A stretch of DNA of 64,000 bases from positions 434,001-498,000 of the forward strand of contig JAJKFH010003493.1 of the NCBI GenBank assembly GCA_023333565.1, given 5' to 3'. Below are positions 61,937-64,000 of the stretch, one piece after another. Under the pieces are notes generated by a model. That model was not told where the DNA came from, searched no databases, and saw only the letters and a list, made by a program, of their open reading frames with translations. Positions within the stretch are counted from its first letter, which is position 1; each line of letters begins with the position of its first letter. This DNA is from Puffinus mauretanicus (taxonomy: Eukaryota; Chordata; Aves; Procellariiformes; Procellariidae). The translations under genes and the position numbers were made by a program.

Positions 61937-64000
61937 GTAAGTGATTTTTCAAAGCGCTCTGTAATTCTGGACACCCCATCTGGGAGTCGTATTGGGTCTG
62001 GTTTCAAATGTTTGAGACCTCCATCTCTTGGAGCTGTGGGTACTCAGCACTTCTTGATAACCAGAGATTAACATGCCACCTTCTGCAAATGTTTTCCCTT
62101 TATTTTCCCAGCTTTGCCTCCACTCTTATACCACTCACGTACTGCATTTGCTCATAAAGCAGCAACAACGTTCCCCACCTCCAGGTTCTGCCCAAAAAGA
62201 GAAGGTATGGATGGTACAAGAGTCTATCCCCAAACTCTCAATAATCCGGCATAGGCTTCTGGAGGCTGAGGCCATTATTTGCATGCAGCCATTACATGAG
62301 CAAATAAGGTGTTTAAGGCACCTCTCAGAATGGGCTCTGAAGATTAGTTAATGTTTATACAGCCCACTGAAAATTGAAATGACTGCTACATGGTAAGTAT
62401 TACCATCACCAGGGATCCATTTAAGTAAAAGCAGGGCAGAAAGTGAAGGAAACAAAACTTATTTCTTCTGTCCAGCACAATTATTGCCAGACTTATGCAT
62501 GCTAAAAACACCCAATAACCCATCTAACACAGTAAATTAATGTTTATGCTATTAAGTTTAGACAATCTTATGCTGAAAGCTTTTCAAACTACAGGAAATT
62601 GTACGTTGCGCAGGGACAACTGTATACAATTACAGTGATTTTGTAAAATGGCAGAGATATAAAGCAGAAACTGAGTGGCCGGCAAGGCTTCTAAATCACA
62701 CAGATAACAAGTGTGTCCTGGCGGGCCAGCAGTCTACAGCTTTCTCACGGCTGTTTCTTGAGACAGGAATTACAGCCATAATCTCAAAATTCAAGATGAC
62801 TCAGTGCATTGCACACCTGTATCTGCAAGGCAACGACAGACAGGTGGGATCACCATATACCATGACTGCCATCCTGGAGTCACCACACCAGCCAGATTTA
62901 GTATTATCCCGTCTTGTACTACCAGCCAGCACCCATAGTAAAAGCGCCACTGAAAAGGACACTTTTACTGGAAATATTTGGATCAACCCCTGTGTTTCTT
63001 TAGGATGTAAAAGCTCCAAAGAGACACAAAGAGCACAAACACGAAATCCAGCGAGTGCAATGCTCTGCCAGGCAGAAAGCTCCCAGCTGCTTTGCTAAAG
63101 GCCACAGCAATACGTCTGCTTTATGCTTGTTTTCACGAAGGATTGTTTAACGGTACTTAGTGCAGCTCTACCTTGACACAGTAAACGCCGTCTTAATACA
63201 GCCTCGGTAAAGCATTCAGCTTACCAAGTCCTACCGTACGCTTTGTCAAACATCTGAAGGACTGCAGCGCCTCTGACTCTTTTCTGATGTCTTTCAGGTA
63301 TAGAGCGGTATTAAAGGTAGTTTTCAGGAATGCAAAACCAGGCAGGGACTTGTTGTAAGAGCTACCAGTCCTATTCTTTACCTTATTCATTGTACCGTTC
63401 ACAGCTCTTTTCATCACCAGTCTCCCTTCCGCTAAACAATTTCAGAAGTGTCATATGCACACGAAACGAGTATGTATTATACCGTTCAGTTACATATGGT
63501 AGATTATCGGTTTGTACGTATCAGCTAAGCAGAACATCGACAGCTGTGTAGACGCATCTCAGCTGATACTAAAAGTAGTCTTGTCGGCAGTTTTGATCTT
63601 AAAGTAAATACACTGAAAAACTTAGCTCTAATTAGGCTGAAAGGCAGATACAATTTTCTGGAATGAACACTACACGAATGCTGCCGATAACACCATCTTT
63701 GTTTGGTTTGTCTTAAACAGATAACATTTTCAAGATAAAATATTCTGACTTACAAGTGATACGTCCCTGCTGTTTGTGTGTTCACAAAAATCTGAATTTT
63801 GTATTTTAAGCTGTGTGTTATGCTTCATTAATATGAAATCACCATCCTGCATCACAGACATATTAGCCGAGCTCCAAGTGACCTAATTCATTTTTAATAT
63901 TTCATAGTTTGTTAAAAGCTGAAACGAGAGATCACTTACACAGCTCTGACACCCCCTGTCATGAACCAAAAGATGTAGGGAAAAGGTCATGTACTTACTA
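61937..64000. other. Non-coding stretch to window end
   Basis: No gene is recognised. A plus-strand donor-like ATG|GTAAGT lies at about 62391-62396. At the very end, 63993-63998 (acttac) is a minus-strand GTAAGT donor whose exon, if real, would start outside the window. Confidence 0.5.

Noticed and set aside
1..64000. CRISPR arrays, prokaryotic operons, tRNA or rRNA genes, integrases
   Set aside because: No regularly spaced repeats, no ribosome-binding-site gene strings and no RNA gene signatures were seen. The sequence is vertebrate nuclear DNA in character.

Overview
This 64 kb window looks like non-coding vertebrate nuclear DNA, most likely from a bird or another sauropsid. It is AT-rich and CpG-poor, has no bacterial-style gene packing, and contains no long open frame (the longest runs of codons are about 120-144). 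It has none of the young SINE or L1 copies that a mammalian window of this size would be full of. The interspersed repeats I can recognise are old, diverged pieces of CR1 LINEs and MIR/L2-type elements, which fits a low-repeat avian or reptilian genome. The species cannot be named from this.

No protein-coding gene, tRNA, rRNA, CRISPR array or intact mobile element could be identified. The window is best read as intergenic DNA or the inside of a very long intron.

Layout. 0-5.8 kb: featureless AT-rich DNA with one striking 16-bp inverted repeat (5149-5200). 5.8-6.5 kb: the only compact CpG-dense patch, with a TATA-like box and several near-perfect splice donors, all readable on the minus strand; it is a candidate promoter and first exon of an unknown transcript. 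6.5-25 kb: unique DNA with A/C (T/G) tracts, a 33-bp tandem duplication (23.0 kb) and a 33-nt poly-T (23.7 kb). 25.3-25.8 kb: an old CR1 3' end. 26.3 and 37.2 kb: two short open segments bounded by plausible splice sites on the minus strand. 32.2 kb: a MIR relic. 48.1-49.9 kb: a repeat nest with an L2/MIR-like relic, a MIR relic, a CR1 relic and a 147-bp direct duplication whose copies lie 1,028 bp apart. 50-51 kb: an A-rich tract and a canonical G-quadruplex motif. 54.2-54.6 kb and 56.6 kb: further CR1 relics. 60.0-60.3 kb: MIR/L2 relics. 60.7 and 61.9 kb: two very clean acceptor/donor pairs on opposite strands (13 nt and 63 nt).

The most interesting leads are the 6 kb promoter-like patch, the splice-bounded segments, the 48.8/49.8 kb duplication, and a family of twelve A-run tracts that all pass into CCC/ACC-rich sequence with the same polarity. 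None of these proves a new system. All calls were made by eye, so coordinates of old repeats are approximate.
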